In this document: piece after piece, positions 25,001 to 34,700 of the stretch | How positions within the stretch are numbered: the first letter of the stretch is position 1 | Layout: every line of letters starts with the position of its first letter | Source of the DNA: Protonemura montana | Taxonomy: Eukaryota > Arthropoda > Insecta > Plecoptera > Nemouridae | Reading direction: 5' to 3' | Assembly (NCBI GenBank): GCA_947568835.1 | Contig: OX387606.1 | Location: 20,995,225 to 21,059,224, forward strand | Length of the DNA stretch: 64,000 nucleotides | The notes under the pieces: generated by a model | Told to the model about the DNA's origin: nothing | The model's input: only the letters and a program-made list of their open reading frames with translations | Databases searched by the model: none | Program-made: the position numbers and the translations under genes

Positions 25001-28000
25001 TGCGTGTGGACATTGCGTGAATCCGGGTTCGCCGATGGCTGAAGGCTAGTGTCGCCTATGTGTTGTTATTGTGAATTGCGATAAGTAATTATAATTAACT
25101 ACTCACACCCTTTTTTATCAACTAGTTCAGTGATTAGGCTGCGGTCGTGGATTGTAACCAGCAACGAAAGTCATTTCGAGCCAAACCTTGCGACAACAGG
25201 GACTTAAACAATATTTGTTCTAAGTTTAAGCCGATCAACGATTGTTGTGACATTCAAGAATAAAAAAAGGTCTCAAAGACACGATAAGATAATCAATGCC
25301 GACGATAACAATTGCCAGTTTAGCGGCTGCATTTCGTGTTCGAAGGTGAATATCGGCTGCCAGCGATTCGAGTCTGTGCTTTTCGTTTGACGTTTCCATC
25401 AAAGTGTCCGATTGTCAGTCGCACCGAAGTCTTATTACCGTGCGAATAAGGCGCATTGTGATTTCGCCCGTACAAAACATCACATCCTGCAAACACATAC
25501 AACCATTACATTACCTTGCTGCCGGAATAAACAATACACGGCAGTCGGCCCATCGCACAACAAGCCTAGTCTGTCGGGATCTGCTTGTGCCGAGACAGCC
25601 TGGGATTACTGAGTAGTACGGCGATAATATTTTGGTCTGCATGACTTGTAAGCTAATTTAAAAGTGATAATCGTTAAGTCGCACTTGGTCGACCGGTTCG
25701 TCAACTCGGAGTGCAGTGCTAATATCATTATTTGCACACGGTTTTCACGAGCCTGTGCCAGTGGTAAACAAGTGACCGAGCTATCAGTGACATTGACAGC
25801 GACACTGAGTCGTTCGTTGAATTAAGAATGTGCTGGCAGTCGCGTGAAACGGATAGACTTTGACCCGGACAACTGTTACTCTTGTCGCGCCTAGCATTTA
25901 TCTGGGCTGTTCTGCAAACACTTTGAAATGCCCGAAGGTAAGGCGAGTGCGTCGCATTCTTGCGATGGGATCGGAAAAATTCCGTTCTTTGGTCAGCTCG
26001 GATGGGGGCGTTTGCTGTGATAAGAATCAAATTGTGTGTGATCACATTATGATGACAGATGCCTGTTTGACGCTCAGCGAATCGAAGGTCGTGACGAAAC
26101 AGAACCACGTGTTTTTTTTTTATGGAATCAATGATATGCGTTATCGATAAAAAGTCTCCTGGCATTTATTCAATTAATATTGACGCAAAATATTGCTGCA
26201 CACCCGACTTTTAAATTGAGTTTGTATTTTATCTTCCGCATTACGTTTGAATAGAGATTCGGCGTAATCAAAATGGATGGTTTTCTCGCGAAACTTTTGA
26301 CCTATGCACTAATGACTTGAAAACAACTTGAGCAATATTGGTCTTCAAGCCCTGCAGTCTTGTGCAAGGTGCATCTCCAAGGTGCAAGCACTCTATCCTG
26401 ACCCTGACTCCCTAACCAGGCCCGCCAATTGGTCCTCGTCGTGCTGATGAACAGGAAGTCGCGCCGCGCTGTGTCGCCGGGATCACATAATGTGTCATTT
26501 CCGCGCGAGTGACACAATAGGTGGCCGATGCATTCAAATTAGTGGCATCAGGACGACTTGGTACATGGCTCTTGCCGGAGGTCGACACACCTAGCGCTTA
26601 CTGAAGCTATATCCGGCGCGTACAAGTGTCGGCAGTGCGTGAAATTGCAATTACGCGTCTGAGTGTGGAAGATGTCAGCCGATTTGGAAGCGATTCCTCC
26701 GTGGGTTGGGGGCTGGCAATGGTGGGTAGGGTCACGTGGATCATTTTACCGGGGACCAGAAGATTGGCCGATAGCTATTGGCTTGCTGTCCGAGAAGGAC
26801 CCTCTGATTCCCAATGTAACTCACAAAGATTATAGACAAATATATTTGAAAAAAATCCACTTCAATCGCGAGCCAGTATTGTGTTGGTATGTCATGGTAT
26901 TCTCTACAAGGATACTCGACTCTGTTCCTTAGAGCAGTTAGAATATTAATCAAATTATGTGTCTGTTGACCCAACAGGCTGAGACATAAAATTGACTTTC
27001 AATTCACCGATGAAATAAGTTCAGAATTTCAGAACACCGAAATAGATTACAGAAATTCTCATTCATTTCCATATTTCATACCTTTCTGTATGCCTTTTTA
27101 TGATATCTCTGATTCGCGAATTGGGAATCCACGTCGAATTGCCATCCAACCTTTCATCACATCGTCCCCCACCCGCTGCCCCTTCATCCCCCTGGCCGAC
27201 CCACACGCCCATTGTGGTTCAACTTTGACTCCGATTTCCATTCCACCTCCGTGAAGTTTTCCACCGTGCCGTGCCGTGTTTGCCCCGCGCGTTTTGTTTG
27301 TTGCTGCCAGTGTTTATTAATTACCCTGCATCTGTGAAACAAAAGAGCGCGCGTTGCTTTCCGCCCCACGACTCGTGACTAGTACCTGCCCCGACCGCCG
27401 CCACCCTCGCGCGCTGGCATGCACTTCTCATTATCGTTCATGCTCTCTTGTAGATATTATTTTTGTTACTCTCGTCGAGGATATTTCATTGTGTGTCGTT
27501 ATGAACGGGGATGTCCAAACGGCATATAAACATTCCTAAGCTAAAAACTTATTACACCAATGCATCGCGAAAATACTTCCCATCCGTCGTTGCACCCCGC
27601 GGTTTAATTTTCCAAACGGGTTCTTTGTGTGGGCAAAGACCACGCTTAGTGCAAACATATTGTGAACATCTTGGCTCAGGGTGCTGATGCCGCCATAAGT
27701 AAAAAAATCGTGGGTTTGTAAACGGAATCAAAACTCACTTACTGCGAATCTGTCCCAGATATTTCACTAAAGCTGCATACCTATCTTGAATACCGCGCAA
27801 GACGCCCCCTCACAGCCTTTGGAAATACTTTGCCCGTTCGGTTTCCCTACCCCTGATGGCCAACTACCCGCCGTGTTTTAATTATACTTTGCCACACAGA
27901 AGCAAGTAAAAGTTGAAAATTAATACATTTCAAACAGCGGTAGTCCGGCCATGCATGGTGCGGCCCGAACAAACGTGGTTACCTTCCGGTCTTGCCTCCG

Positions 28001-31000
28001 ACACACACGGCCATCCCACGAGCGCTGCTTCATACTCTTTATTTAAGAGGGAGCAAATTTGTTATTATACAGTAATATAATTAGGCTTTATATTGCGTTT
28101 GTTTTACGCACTCAACTTGTGTAAAAACGCGCACGGCGCACTTGAGCGTGTTCTGCAAGCAACGGTTATTGTAGGTTACGCCGTATGGGTGAACTCGCGA
28201 TGGCCTCAAAGGTTTATTTAATTATTTTGTATCGCAGTGAAGTCACGACGAGCTCGCTACACGTGCTCATAGTCTCCTGTTTTTCCCCCGTCTTCCCGCA
28301 GGATTATTCAAGGGTTCGACTGCGTTCAACAACGACGCCTCCCGTTCACCGCGCGCCGAGCGACCGAAGACGCTCAGACGCCTCAAGAACGTCTACGAGA
28401 ATGCCGTGACGCCAGCGCCGACCGTGCCGGACGACGTCGACGCCGCCAAGCGTACGTCGGCGTCGCGGGCGAGTGGCACCGAGAAGGGTCCGTCTCTGTC
28501 GATCCTGAGCCCGTTCGACGAGCAGGAAGAATGGGCAAAGATCTCCGAGATCATGGCGTCGTTCGGCACGGGACTGGTCCGAGAGTCGGTGTTCGTCACG
28601 GAGTTGGAGCAGGAATTCCAGTCGAGACTCGGTAAGACCGCGACTTCCTCGACGCCACACCAGACATCCTGTCCGTACGACTGCACGGGAATCCCGGTCT
28701 ACAGAAAAACCAGGCGATATGACTTTAGAGTTTAGTTCCACAATTAGACTTTAGCGAGGGAAATAAAATAACACTTGGTAAAGTCGCAAGGTTCTGCAAC
28801 ATTTTTTCTGTGGCAAAGTAACTCATTATTATGTCCATTACGTTTACCATCGTCTTAACTGTAACTGTCAAAAGTTACAGATTTCGCAGGGGCTTCACTC
28901 TTCTTTACAGAGATTGACCAAATCGTACAGGTTTGCCCATTGGAAGCTCGGGTTCCTCTAGCCTTATCAAAATCCATGCAACACATAGAGATGCATTGGC
29001 TCCAGGTAGACCCTCCCTGGTGGTTTGTTCCCTACCCTCTCATGATCAGCACCCCTTCCGCTATCTTGCCAGGTCTGAGTCGCTCCGAAAGCTGCTCCAG
29101 CCCAGCGCCCGCCGCGCCACCAGCGGCCACCACCATCGCCCAATGGATGACGTCCCTCAACCTCGGCGACTACGAGTCGCTGTTCACCAACAGTGGCTTC
29201 GATGACATCGACTTTGTGGTGAGTGTCCGTTCTCAATTCGCCGGTCGACATCCTGCGACACTAGACCTCGTTTTGCTCGTCAACCAACACCTCCATTCCT
29301 TTGCAGTGCGGCGTCCTTGATGTGTCGGACCTCAAGGAAATGGGCATCGACAGCGAAAAGGACTGCGAACTGATCCTGGAGTCGGCGCGGACGCTGCCTA
29401 GCAAAATACAGACAATCCACAACAACCACGCCAACAGCAGCGAGGGTGGCGCCGAAGAATCCGTCGACGACTGGCTGACGGGCATCAGTCTGCAGTGCTA
29501 CTCGGAGACGTTTGCCAAGCACCTGTATACGGACATGGCGCGCGTCCGGAGGATCTGGGAGGTGGAGTTGACCGCGGTGCTGGAGATTCAGAAGACTGGA
29601 CACAGAAAGAGGATCTTGGCGTCGGTCAGCGGGCAGCAGCAACCTCCAGGACCGAACCTGGAGGACATCAACGCAGACCTCAACCTGCTGGTAAGCTGGC
29701 TTACCTCTTGCGGCACTTAGCCAAAACAAGTCTGTCTCTGACTGCTTTGGAGTTTTAGTGTAGCTGTCATCGCTACCGCTGTGTTTGATATTACTTGCTT
29801 AGCATTGCGTCCGGGTCCGGGTCCCAGACTACAACTTACTAACCTACAGATAAAATTGAAACTAACTGACATAAAAACTGCCAGAAGAATGCATTGAAAG
29901 AAATTTGTTTTTTGGGGGTATTAGTTAAAAAAAGTTGCGAAATTGTAATGAACGGCATATGAATGACGTACACGATGCAGTTTTAATTTGGTCAAGAACC
30001 ACGGCAACCAACAGGCTTATGGTAGGCATTGCTTTAACGTTGCTGGTGTTTGGAGTGTCCATGCATAGAGACGGTTGACTTCAGCAAATCCCAAACAACC
30101 CCGCCGTGTCTACTGCTTCGCTGCTTGCCTTGAAAGAAATTGTTGCATGCGCCCTCGTGATGTTCTTACAGAAGTCCAACATCCAACAGCTGAAAGACGA
30201 GATCCGCGACAAGCTACCGCCACCGCCGACCATCACCAACTCGGGCACTCTGAGGCACAGCAAGAAGTCCCGTCCGGCGCCTCCACCTCCCAGCAACGGC
30301 GGGGAGATCGAGATCCGGGAGCCCTCTGAGCTGCTGGTCGGGGTGCCGTCCACGCTGACCACCCAGTGGAGGCACGACCCCAACCTGCTGGTCGCGGGGA
30401 ACATCACCTATGTCGCGAATGTGAGCATCATAAGTTAGCCTGGTACAAACAAGGTCCTTGAGGACTCGAGGAGCTGTTTCAGCTTTTAAAAAAACAATGA
30501 TTATAACACAAATGATCTGGGAAATCCTGTTTCAAGTTTAACGCACCCATATCCATAATATTTGAGAAGTCGTTTCAGGATAAAGTTACGAAAGTGGTTG
30601 GAAGTTTGTTTTTTATTTTGCTTTAATTGCCAACTCTTTTCTGGTCACAGTCTGTTTCAGTAACACGTTCCTTCCAACATTTATTCGCCAAATTCCATCT
30701 CTTCACTTGCTCTAACTCACTCTATTCCGCACTTACAATGAAGGTGGGAAGGTTCACTTGCAAGTTACCGAGAGCAACCATTGCTGCTAAACACAAGCTA
30801 TTAGTTTCGAAACATTTTAGCACACTCAACGATTCTAGCCAACATTCAAGGTAGACAAAGGGTTCCTAGCACATTTTGGAAACAATTCTGAGTAAAGGCC
30901 TAACACCAGCGGTGTCCTCTGAGAAGACGGGACTCTGATGCGCCGTCTGAGAGGATAGTAGATTACTTCAATTTCGCCTGACCACTCCAGTACCAAGCAC

Positions 31001-32071
31001 TTCAAGCATGCGTTTGCAATCTTCCAACAAAGTTACTGTAAGCCCATCCAGACGTCGGTACAGAATCTCAAGCTCCCCTTGTTATTCCATCAGTACCTCG
31101 GGTCGACCGTGATCAAGGAACTCCGAGGGACCGAGTCGACCAAGAAGTCGATCCAAAAGCTCAAGAAGTCGAACAAGGAGCCACGCACGACGCCAGACAT
31201 CACGCTCGCCATCTCCTACCGCGGAGTCAAGTTCCTGAACGCGACCACCGAGGTAAGGCCACTTCCTTGTTATACCACCGCGTCTTCCGGGTCTCCCGCC
31301 AGATTAGCGCTTGTTTGATACGCTTCCTTGCGTTCCAGGAAGCCGTCTGCGAACACGAGATACGCAACATCCATTGTGCGTGTCAAGACGCGGACGATCT
31401 CACGCACTTTGCGTACATTACCAAAGACCACGCGAGCAAGAGCCACTTCTGTCACGTGTTCTGCGTGGCGACGATGGTGAGTGAAACGCCCTCCTTCTCT
31501 CGGCATCGAAAAGGTTCCAATATCAATCAATATTTCATCAATGATATAATATTTTCTTATATTCGACGCGCGATTATTCGAAGTCCACTTTTAAAGTGCC
31601 ATGTCGCACTTCGTACAGCCTCCGATTTGGTCCGGTTCCATCAAGTCTGGAGAAATAGGAGTACAATTCAAGCTTCCAAGTAGAAATAAACCAATTGTTA
31701 TGATAATATCGGCACTGTCGGAGATGTCAGTTGTGTATGATCGCCCCCTCGATCCGTGTACCATCTTAGAGGTCGAATCGTCAACGCCTCTCCTTCCTAT
31801 CCCCCAGGACCAAGCCACCGAAGTGATCCTGACGCTCGGCCAGGCGTTCGAGGTCGCCTACCAAATCGCGCTCCGCGACAACCTCGTCTCCCGGGGCCAC
31901 GCCAGGTCGCAGTCAGGAGGTCAGATCATCACGCACCTGTCGCCGTCGTCGTCGCCGTCGAACCACTCGCGGTCGCGGTCGGTGGCCGACGTCAAGGTCA
32001 ACGGACAGGGGGATGAACCCAAGAAAGTGTCCAGTCCCATGGCGCCGATCGCAAACACTGAGGAGCTCTAG
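3904..32071 (+). CDS. ANKS1: ANKS1-type adaptor: ankyrin repeats, two SAM domains and a PTB domain; 15 coding exons
   Basis: Hand-spliced exons are 3904-4007, 7066-7303, 11888-12159, 14643-14869, 15516-15795, 16534-16894, 18647-19384, 21991-22165, 28302-28631, 29073-29218, 29307-29690, 30172-30420, 31094-31252, 31339-31476 and 31808-32071. They total 4,065 nt, an unbroken frame of 1,354 codons plus TAG. All introns are GT-AG. Approximate layout: ankyrin repeats 1-260, low-complexity and proline/serine-rich linker 280-925, SAM1 930-990, SAM2 1009-1066, PTB 1150-1290, Ser/Arg-rich tail. The order ANK-SAM-SAM-PTB is diagnostic of the ANKS1A/ANKS1B (Odin/AIDA-1) family. These are cytoplasmic adaptors that bind Eph-type receptor tails and NPxY-type peptides and affect receptor trafficking. 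The [10 protein letters not shown] start is typical of the family. The linker is longer than in the vertebrate proteins as I recall them. Only the exact start of exon 6 is uncertain. Confidence 0.95.
5532..5558. repeat. (GA)n microsatellite
   Basis: An uninterrupted GA run of about 13.5 units inside ANKS1 intron 1. Confidence 0.95.
6724..7006 (+). mobile_element. 5S-rRNA-headed SINE-like element
   Basis: The first 70 bp copy the internal promoter region of 5S rRNA: AAGTTAAGCA corresponds to box A, and GGTATTGGATGGGTGACCG to the box C region. After about 6800 comes the body shared with 1821-2035, containing GTACCGTCCTTCG and AAGGGACGTTAA. 5S-derived SINEs (SINE3 class) are known in animals and are moved by LINE machinery. 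No obvious target-site duplication or A-tail is visible, so it is an old copy. Confidence 0.7.
7066..7303 (+). CDS. ANKS1: ANKS1 exon 2: ankyrin repeats 2-3
   Basis: Acceptor CCCCTCAG|T at 7065, donor CACG|GTAAGG at 7304, residues 35-114. Two ankyrin signatures are clear: [20 protein letters not shown] (residues 49-68) and [19 protein letters not shown] (residues 84-102). The SLRRGP opening is typical of ANKS1 proteins. The exon ends in phase 0. Confidence 0.95.
7605..7905 (+). mobile_element. tRNA-cored element, plus orientation
   Basis: Starts with TTTAAACTGCAAATGCTTG and a TTTTATTACTACAAACACC block like the inverted-repeat arm of the family, ending in AACCTCTAAAAAA. Then comes a body of about 100 bp (7687-7826, with GTCACTGAAATCAGAG and TATTCACAGCCTCGTGG) shared with the reverse complement of 47970-48115. 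A tRNA-like core follows (TTAGCTCAATGGGTTAGAGC at about 7834 and GGTTTCGAGTACC). The core is more decayed than in the other copies. Confidence 0.6.
10274..10292. repeat. Poly(A) run, 19 bp
   Basis: Nineteen A in a row in intron 2, with no recognisable retroelement upstream, so it is not necessarily a retrotransposon tail. Confidence 0.9.
11888..12159 (+). CDS. ANKS1: ANKS1 exon 3: ankyrin repeats 4-5
   Basis: Acceptor CCCCCAG at 11887, donor ACAA|GTGAGT at 12160, residues 115 to the middle of codon 205. It begins [20 protein letters not shown] and includes [18 protein letters not shown], both ankyrin consensus blocks. A short insert ([13 protein letters not shown]) precedes the next repeat's [12 protein letters not shown]. 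The split Lys codon AA|G joins exon 4. Confidence 0.95.
12160..14642 (+). other. ANKS1 intron 3
   Basis: 2,483 bp without a supported exon. It includes a short (CA)n run near 14178-14192 and several CACGTG E-boxes in 12600-12670. Nothing else stands out. Confidence 0.75.
14643..14869 (+). CDS. ANKS1: ANKS1 exon 4: ankyrin repeats 6-7
   Basis: Acceptor CCCCAG at 14642, donor AAAC|GTGAGT at 14870. It completes Lys205 and reads [14 protein letters not shown], then [20 protein letters not shown] and an [19 protein letters not shown] segment ending with ITAIIKR. That is the end of the ankyrin array (about residue 258) and the short helix that closes it in ANKS1 proteins. It ends in phase 1. Confidence 0.95.
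14870..15515 (+). other. ANKS1 intron 4
   Basis: 646 bp, with a purine-rich stretch (GAGAGGGAGAGAG and GGGTGGGG repeats) at about 15195-15245. No exon seen. Confidence 0.75.
15516..15795 (+). CDS. ANKS1: ANKS1 exon 5: linker with Gly and His runs
   Basis: Acceptor CGGCAG at 15515, donor CCAT|GTGAGT at 15796, residues 281 to the middle of 374. Low-complexity linker containing a SPYENV tyrosine motif, a run of seven Gly and a run of four His, rich in Ser, Pro and Arg. Its identity rests on matching phase at both ends and on coding-type composition, since linker sequence is poorly conserved. Confidence 0.85.
15796..16533 (+). other. ANKS1 intron 5
   Basis: 738 bp, AT-rich, with no exon seen. 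Its 3' end has no long pyrimidine tract before the acceptor, which is why the exon 6 start is less certain. Confidence 0.7.
16534..16894 (+). CDS. ANKS1: ANKS1 exon 6: Ser/Pro-rich linker, with alternative acceptors
   Basis: Donor ATCG|GTAAGT at 16895 is clear. The acceptor is ambiguous: CCCAGCAG at 16529-16536 is a NAGNAG tandem site allowing starts at 16534 or 16537, and CTGTCCCCAG at 16563-16572 would allow 16573. All three keep the frame. The text reads [10 protein letters not shown], then [12 protein letters not shown], a stretch of SRDRRG and SPRDRR motifs, and [13 protein letters not shown], so phosphorylation-prone Ser/Thr/Tyr-rich linker (about residues 374-494). It ends in phase 0. 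Confidence 0.8.
16895..18646 (+). other. ANKS1 intron 6
   Basis: 1,752 bp, containing the 5S-rRNA-derived tandem array at 17005-17527. Nothing else recognisable. Confidence 0.8.
17005..17527 (-). repeat. 92-bp tandem array derived from 5S rRNA
   Basis: The motif ACCGGTGTTTT recurs at 17084, 17176, 17268, 17360 and 17452, exactly 92 bp apart, with about 5.7 copies. On the minus strand each unit carries GTTAAGCAACACTGCGCTGG and CAGGTATTGGATGGGTGACC, the internal control region (boxes A and C) of 5S rRNA, but lacks the ends of a full 120-nt 5S gene. The copies are nearly identical, pointing to recent amplification. The head of the SINE at 6724 is the same sequence. Confidence 0.85.
18647..19384 (+). 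CDS. ANKS1: ANKS1 exon 7: large linker exon
   Basis: Acceptor CCGCAG at 18646, donor TCAG|GTAACT at 19385, 738 nt, phase 0 at both ends, residues 495-740. It opens [16 protein letters not shown], a proline/basic motif suited to SH3 binding next to a phosphorylation-type Ser motif, then [20 protein letters not shown] and, further on, SYENYEP and NAYITLKSS tyrosine motifs. The large open frame on the opposite strand (18554-19360) is a shadow caused by high third-position GC. Confidence 0.92.
19385..21990 (+). other. ANKS1 intron 7
   Basis: 2,606 bp with a 16-G run at 20473-20488. Open frames at 19478-19931 and 21278-21710 have no family signature. No repeat family recognised. Confidence 0.75.
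21991..22165 (+). CDS. ANKS1: ANKS1 exon 8: acidic Ser-rich linker
   Basis: Acceptor GTCCCAG at 21990, donor GCCG|GTAAGA at 22166, residues 741-798. It reads [20 protein letters not shown] followed by a Ser-rich acidic stretch ([17 protein letters not shown]). It ends in phase 1 with Gly split to exon 9. Confidence 0.88.
22166..28301 (+). other. ANKS1 intron 8, the longest
   Basis: 6,136 bp. Contains a GTACCTACCTAC-type short repeat at about 22870-22915. Several open frames of 60-145 codons (such as 23991-24413 and 25728-26165 on the minus strand) show no domain, no plausible splice-bounded homology and no paired signals. Its length leaves room for regulatory elements or an internal promoter, but I cannot point to one. 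Confidence 0.7.
28302..28631 (+). CDS. ANKS1: ANKS1 exon 9: linker ahead of SAM1
   Basis: Acceptor CCCGCAG at 28301, donor CTCG|GTAAGA at 28632. It reads [20 protein letters not shown], then [14 protein letters not shown], and ends with a conserved block ([20 protein letters not shown], then SFGTGL) that corresponds to the WDEIEKIM-type region upstream of the SAM pair in ANKS1 proteins. Phase 1 to phase 1. Confidence 0.92.
28632..29072 (+). other. ANKS1 intron 9
   Basis: 441 bp, AT-rich in its first half, without recognisable features. Confidence 0.75.
29073..29218 (+). CDS. ANKS1: ANKS1 exon 10: first half of SAM1
   Basis: Acceptor TTGCCAG at 29072, donor TGTG|GTGAGT at 29219, residues 909-957. 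After an Ala/Pro-rich stretch comes [20 protein letters not shown], helices 1-2 of a SAM domain, then GFDDIDFV. The following intron is only 88 bp. Confidence 0.95.
29307..29690 (+). CDS. ANKS1: ANKS1 exon 11: end of SAM1 and all of SAM2
   Basis: Acceptor TTTGCAG at 29306, donor GCTG|GTAAGC at 29691, residues 958-1085. SAM1 ends with [10 protein letters not shown] and an [10 protein letters not shown] helix. After a short spacer SAM2 runs from [20 protein letters not shown] to [11 protein letters not shown] (about 1009-1066). In the human proteins the tandem SAMs bind SHIP2- and Eph-type SAM partners. Confidence 0.95.
29691..30171 (+). other. ANKS1 intron 11
   Basis: 481 bp with no recognisable feature. 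Confidence 0.75.
30172..30420 (+). CDS. ANKS1: ANKS1 exon 12: linker and first PTB strand
   Basis: Acceptor TCTTACAG at 30171, donor GAAT|GTGAGC at 30421, residues 1086-1168. It begins [20 protein letters not shown], has a second proline cluster (RPAPPPPSN) and ends [20 protein letters not shown] followed by N, where the PTB domain begins. Phase 0 at both ends. Confidence 0.94.
30421..31093 (+). other. ANKS1 intron 12
   Basis: 673 bp. The open frame at 30627-30854 has no supporting signals and is not called. Confidence 0.75.
31094..31252 (+). CDS. ANKS1: ANKS1 exon 13: PTB domain, N-terminal half
   Basis: Acceptor CCATCAG at 31093, donor CGAG|GTAAGG at 31253, residues 1169-1221. [20 protein letters not shown] is the PTB YLGS strand and first helix. 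[15 protein letters not shown] is the next strand pair. The next intron is only 86 bp. Confidence 0.96.
31339..31476 (+). CDS. ANKS1: ANKS1 exon 14: PTB domain, central strands
   Basis: Acceptor GTTCCAG at 31338, donor GATG|GTGAGT at 31477, residues 1222-1267. Contains [20 protein letters not shown], then YITKD and HFCHVF, hallmark PTB strands that form the peptide-binding groove. Confidence 0.96.
31477..31807 (+). other. ANKS1 intron 14
   Basis: 331 bp with no recognisable feature. Confidence 0.75.
31808..32071 (+). CDS. ANKS1: ANKS1 exon 15: PTB C-terminal helix, tail and stop
   Basis: Acceptor CCCCCAG at 31807, stop TAG at 32069-32071, residues 1268-1354. [20 protein letters not shown] is the long C-terminal PTB helix. 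The rest is a Ser/Arg-rich disordered tail ending NTEEL. That ending resembles a PDZ-binding C-terminus only weakly. Confidence 0.96.
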   Translation, partial: DQATEVILTLGQAFEVAYQIALRDNLVSRGHARSQSGGQIITHLSPSSSPSNHSRSRSVADVKVNGQGDEPKKVSSPMAPIANTEEL

Positions 32072-34585
32072 TCCAAGTCAGCGTCTGAACCGCATGTCTC
32101 CGTTGGAGGCAGGCTGAACCTGTTTCCTATCTCATACCAAATAGATGTCAAGACAAGCATTTCTGTCAGCAACGAAGTTTTTGATGTGTTTTTTTTTTAA
32201 ATGGACATTTTGGAAACGGATTTGGTTTACAGTTTTGAAACTAGCTTTTACTGCGCGCGTGCGTTCTGAGTTTTAGGACATTGTGTGTCAGTCTCCGAGG
32301 CGAGACTCGGTTTTGTGTGCAGTATGTCAAATATTTGAGCCGAATCTGAACAAGGTGTACATTTAAATACATTTAAATAGGTACCGACTTTGTCTACCTG
32401 ATATTAAAATACCAGTTGCATGTTATTTTTGTCCAATGGAAAAACGTGCGTCAACTACTGCCATATCAAACAATTACCATTGCCACCAATCTTCAAATAG
32501 CGAATTTCGTAAATAATCGAACGTTTTTTGACACCGTATATACAGACAGCGTTCATTCGAGTTGAAGTAGTTAATTAAACCAAAAACAAAAACAAATAAA
32601 ATAAAAGCTTAGTTTATTAAGGTAATAATGTGATATACGAAATTACGGCATCCGGGGTTTTTGCCGACCCGAGGAACGCTCTGATTTTTGAACGGCCTGA
32701 CGTTAAGCAATCGTTTAAACTTTAACAACGGCACAAAAATTTTCGAACGCATTTTACTCGACTTACGAGTACGTTTTTATCATTTGTTCATAATCCCATG
32801 GTGTTGTTTTCCTGGTCAAAGCGCAGGAGGCCACTGCAATCGAACGCACAACAAATCCACTTGATGGCACATTGAAGCCAGGTGCAAAGCAAGTCGCTAA
32901 TTGTCCCAGCAAATCACGGCAGAACAAAATCACAAGCATTGTTTAACAGCTCTGCAAGTGTTGTGGTCTTCACCGAGTTTCAACTGGGTTGGCCATTGCT
33001 TTGTTCAGCCTAGGGGTTGTCTGTGGGGGTACCGTGATGTAAGATGATCCAGGGGATATGAGAGTGGAGGGAAGTTTTCCAGAACGATAGGCGTCTGGCA
33101 TAGACTACCTATTGGTGTTGCTCATGAAAGGTTATATTTGATAGTCGCGTGTAGGCAACTATTCTAGTCGTATTCATGTTATGTGAAAATAAATTGTGAA
33201 AGGTGGTTAATGAAACAAATATCTATATGTGTAAATAAAAAAATATTATTATTAGATATTATAGAAAGACGAGGGGTAAACAAAATTCGTAACGACAAAA
33301 TATTAAACTTAACTTGCTTGATGGAAATGTGGCCGGTTCGTTGACATTTTCCTCTACTGTCAAAAAGTGCTTGAAATTAAGCAAAGTTTTTTAATTTACC
33401 CGTGGAACCTTGTTACGTTTCCATACGACCACGCCCTGCCAAGAGGCCTAAGCTTTTCGCTGGCTTAACTAGGAACTAAATGCTTTCTCTCTGCTATAGC
33501 ATTTAAAATTTTCCTATTATGATGTAGGTTTTACCAATGCCTATATTTTGAGTGACCAACTTTAGCCAATTTCTAATTTTTGAAATAATTACGTCATTTT
33601 GGACACAAAACTTTAATGGTATCATGCCATATCAAATTCAAGTACCAATTTGCATTTGTACCACTTTGAAAGTATATCTAGATAATAACGAATTACCTAC
33701 ACACACCTACCGTACACCGATTCTGTGCACACCTATATTCGCACAACAATCGTTCGTTTCGGATAGGTATTTCCTGATTTTGTTGCGTTACCAAGAACGA
33801 TCTTGGACAATGATCTTCGAAGGTGCAGTGTTATGTAAGCGACGTCGAATGGTTGTGATCAGAATGACACTAAGTTAATTTCCTGTACATATTAATTAGT
33901 ATAATCATTAAAATATTACAAAGCTATAAAATAATTAGCTCATGGTATTATTCGCCTCGAAAATAAAACGATAAATAAGAAATAATTTCTGCCAATATTA
34001 AACGCTCTGATATTTTGTCGGGTATATATGATATTAAAAATGTAGCTATTAGTTGTAAATCGAAAAGGAAATATTTAGGAATAAAATGATTTAGACGGTA
34101 TTATTCATAAATTATTAAATATAAATTTCTCTCGATTATGTTAAATAAAACAGTAACATTAATGTTGTTTACTGTTTAATAGAACTCTTGTTTTTGCCAA
34201 TTTCATTTAAAAAATATCAATAAACTGTGAAATTATTATTTCCCTGTTTGTACTTTGTTTCAACACGACCAATTTATTTTAGAAGGCAGTGCCTGTCATT
34301 TCGTTCGAATTTTGCGTTTGAAATATGAACGGTTACTCCAGTCTAGCCTAGGCGACCTTTGAGGTTCAATGTCAAAGTCGACCGGAGAGTATAAGTTGCA
34401 ATACCTCCGCTTTATTACCCTGTTGGGTTGAGTTGGACCAAATTACATTCCAACCATCGGCCTCTGTTCACATTCGCAGCGAGTCTTACCCTGTGACAAC
34501 AAGTGTACTCCTGGTCTTTTGCCGAAGTTCAGTACACATTCTGATCTCTGCCTAGTACGTTGACATGAAGTAGGCTGACATAAAA
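32072..34585. other. ANKS1 3' UTR and AT-rich spacer
   Basis: The first half kilobase or more is the likely 3' UTR. From about 33880 to 34260 the sequence is strongly AT-rich, with many ATTATT and AATAAA-like words. The open frame at 33552-33878 has no recognisable similarity. Confidence 0.6.
32595..32605 (+). terminator. Candidate ANKS1 polyadenylation signal
   Basis: Two overlapping AATAAA hexamers (32595-32600 and 32600-32605) lie about 525 nt after the stop. Other candidates occur near 33188 and 33233, so the 3' end may be longer or alternative. Confidence 0.5.
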
Positions 34586-34700
34586 ATGGCGTCTGCTAAC
34601 AGCTCGTGTGGAAGTGATATCATTTATTCGCCGCATGCCGATGTTGAAGAAACCATCAAGCATTTAACGTCTTCTTGCGGCCACCAGATCTTAGACCAGG
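34586..34700 (+). CDS. Candidate first coding exon of an unidentified gene
   Basis: The ATG at 34586 sits in a strong context (AAAATGG) and opens MASANSSCGSDIIYSPHADV, then EETIKHLTSSCGHQILDQ, a balanced, protein-like sequence that runs straight into a strong donor CAGG|GTAAGC at 34701. The reading frame closes seven codons later, as expected inside an intron. I do not recognise the protein and cannot find exon 2 with confidence. If real, the gene runs rightward and the gustatory-receptor gene may lie in one of its introns. It is too short to rule out chance. Confidence 0.35.
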
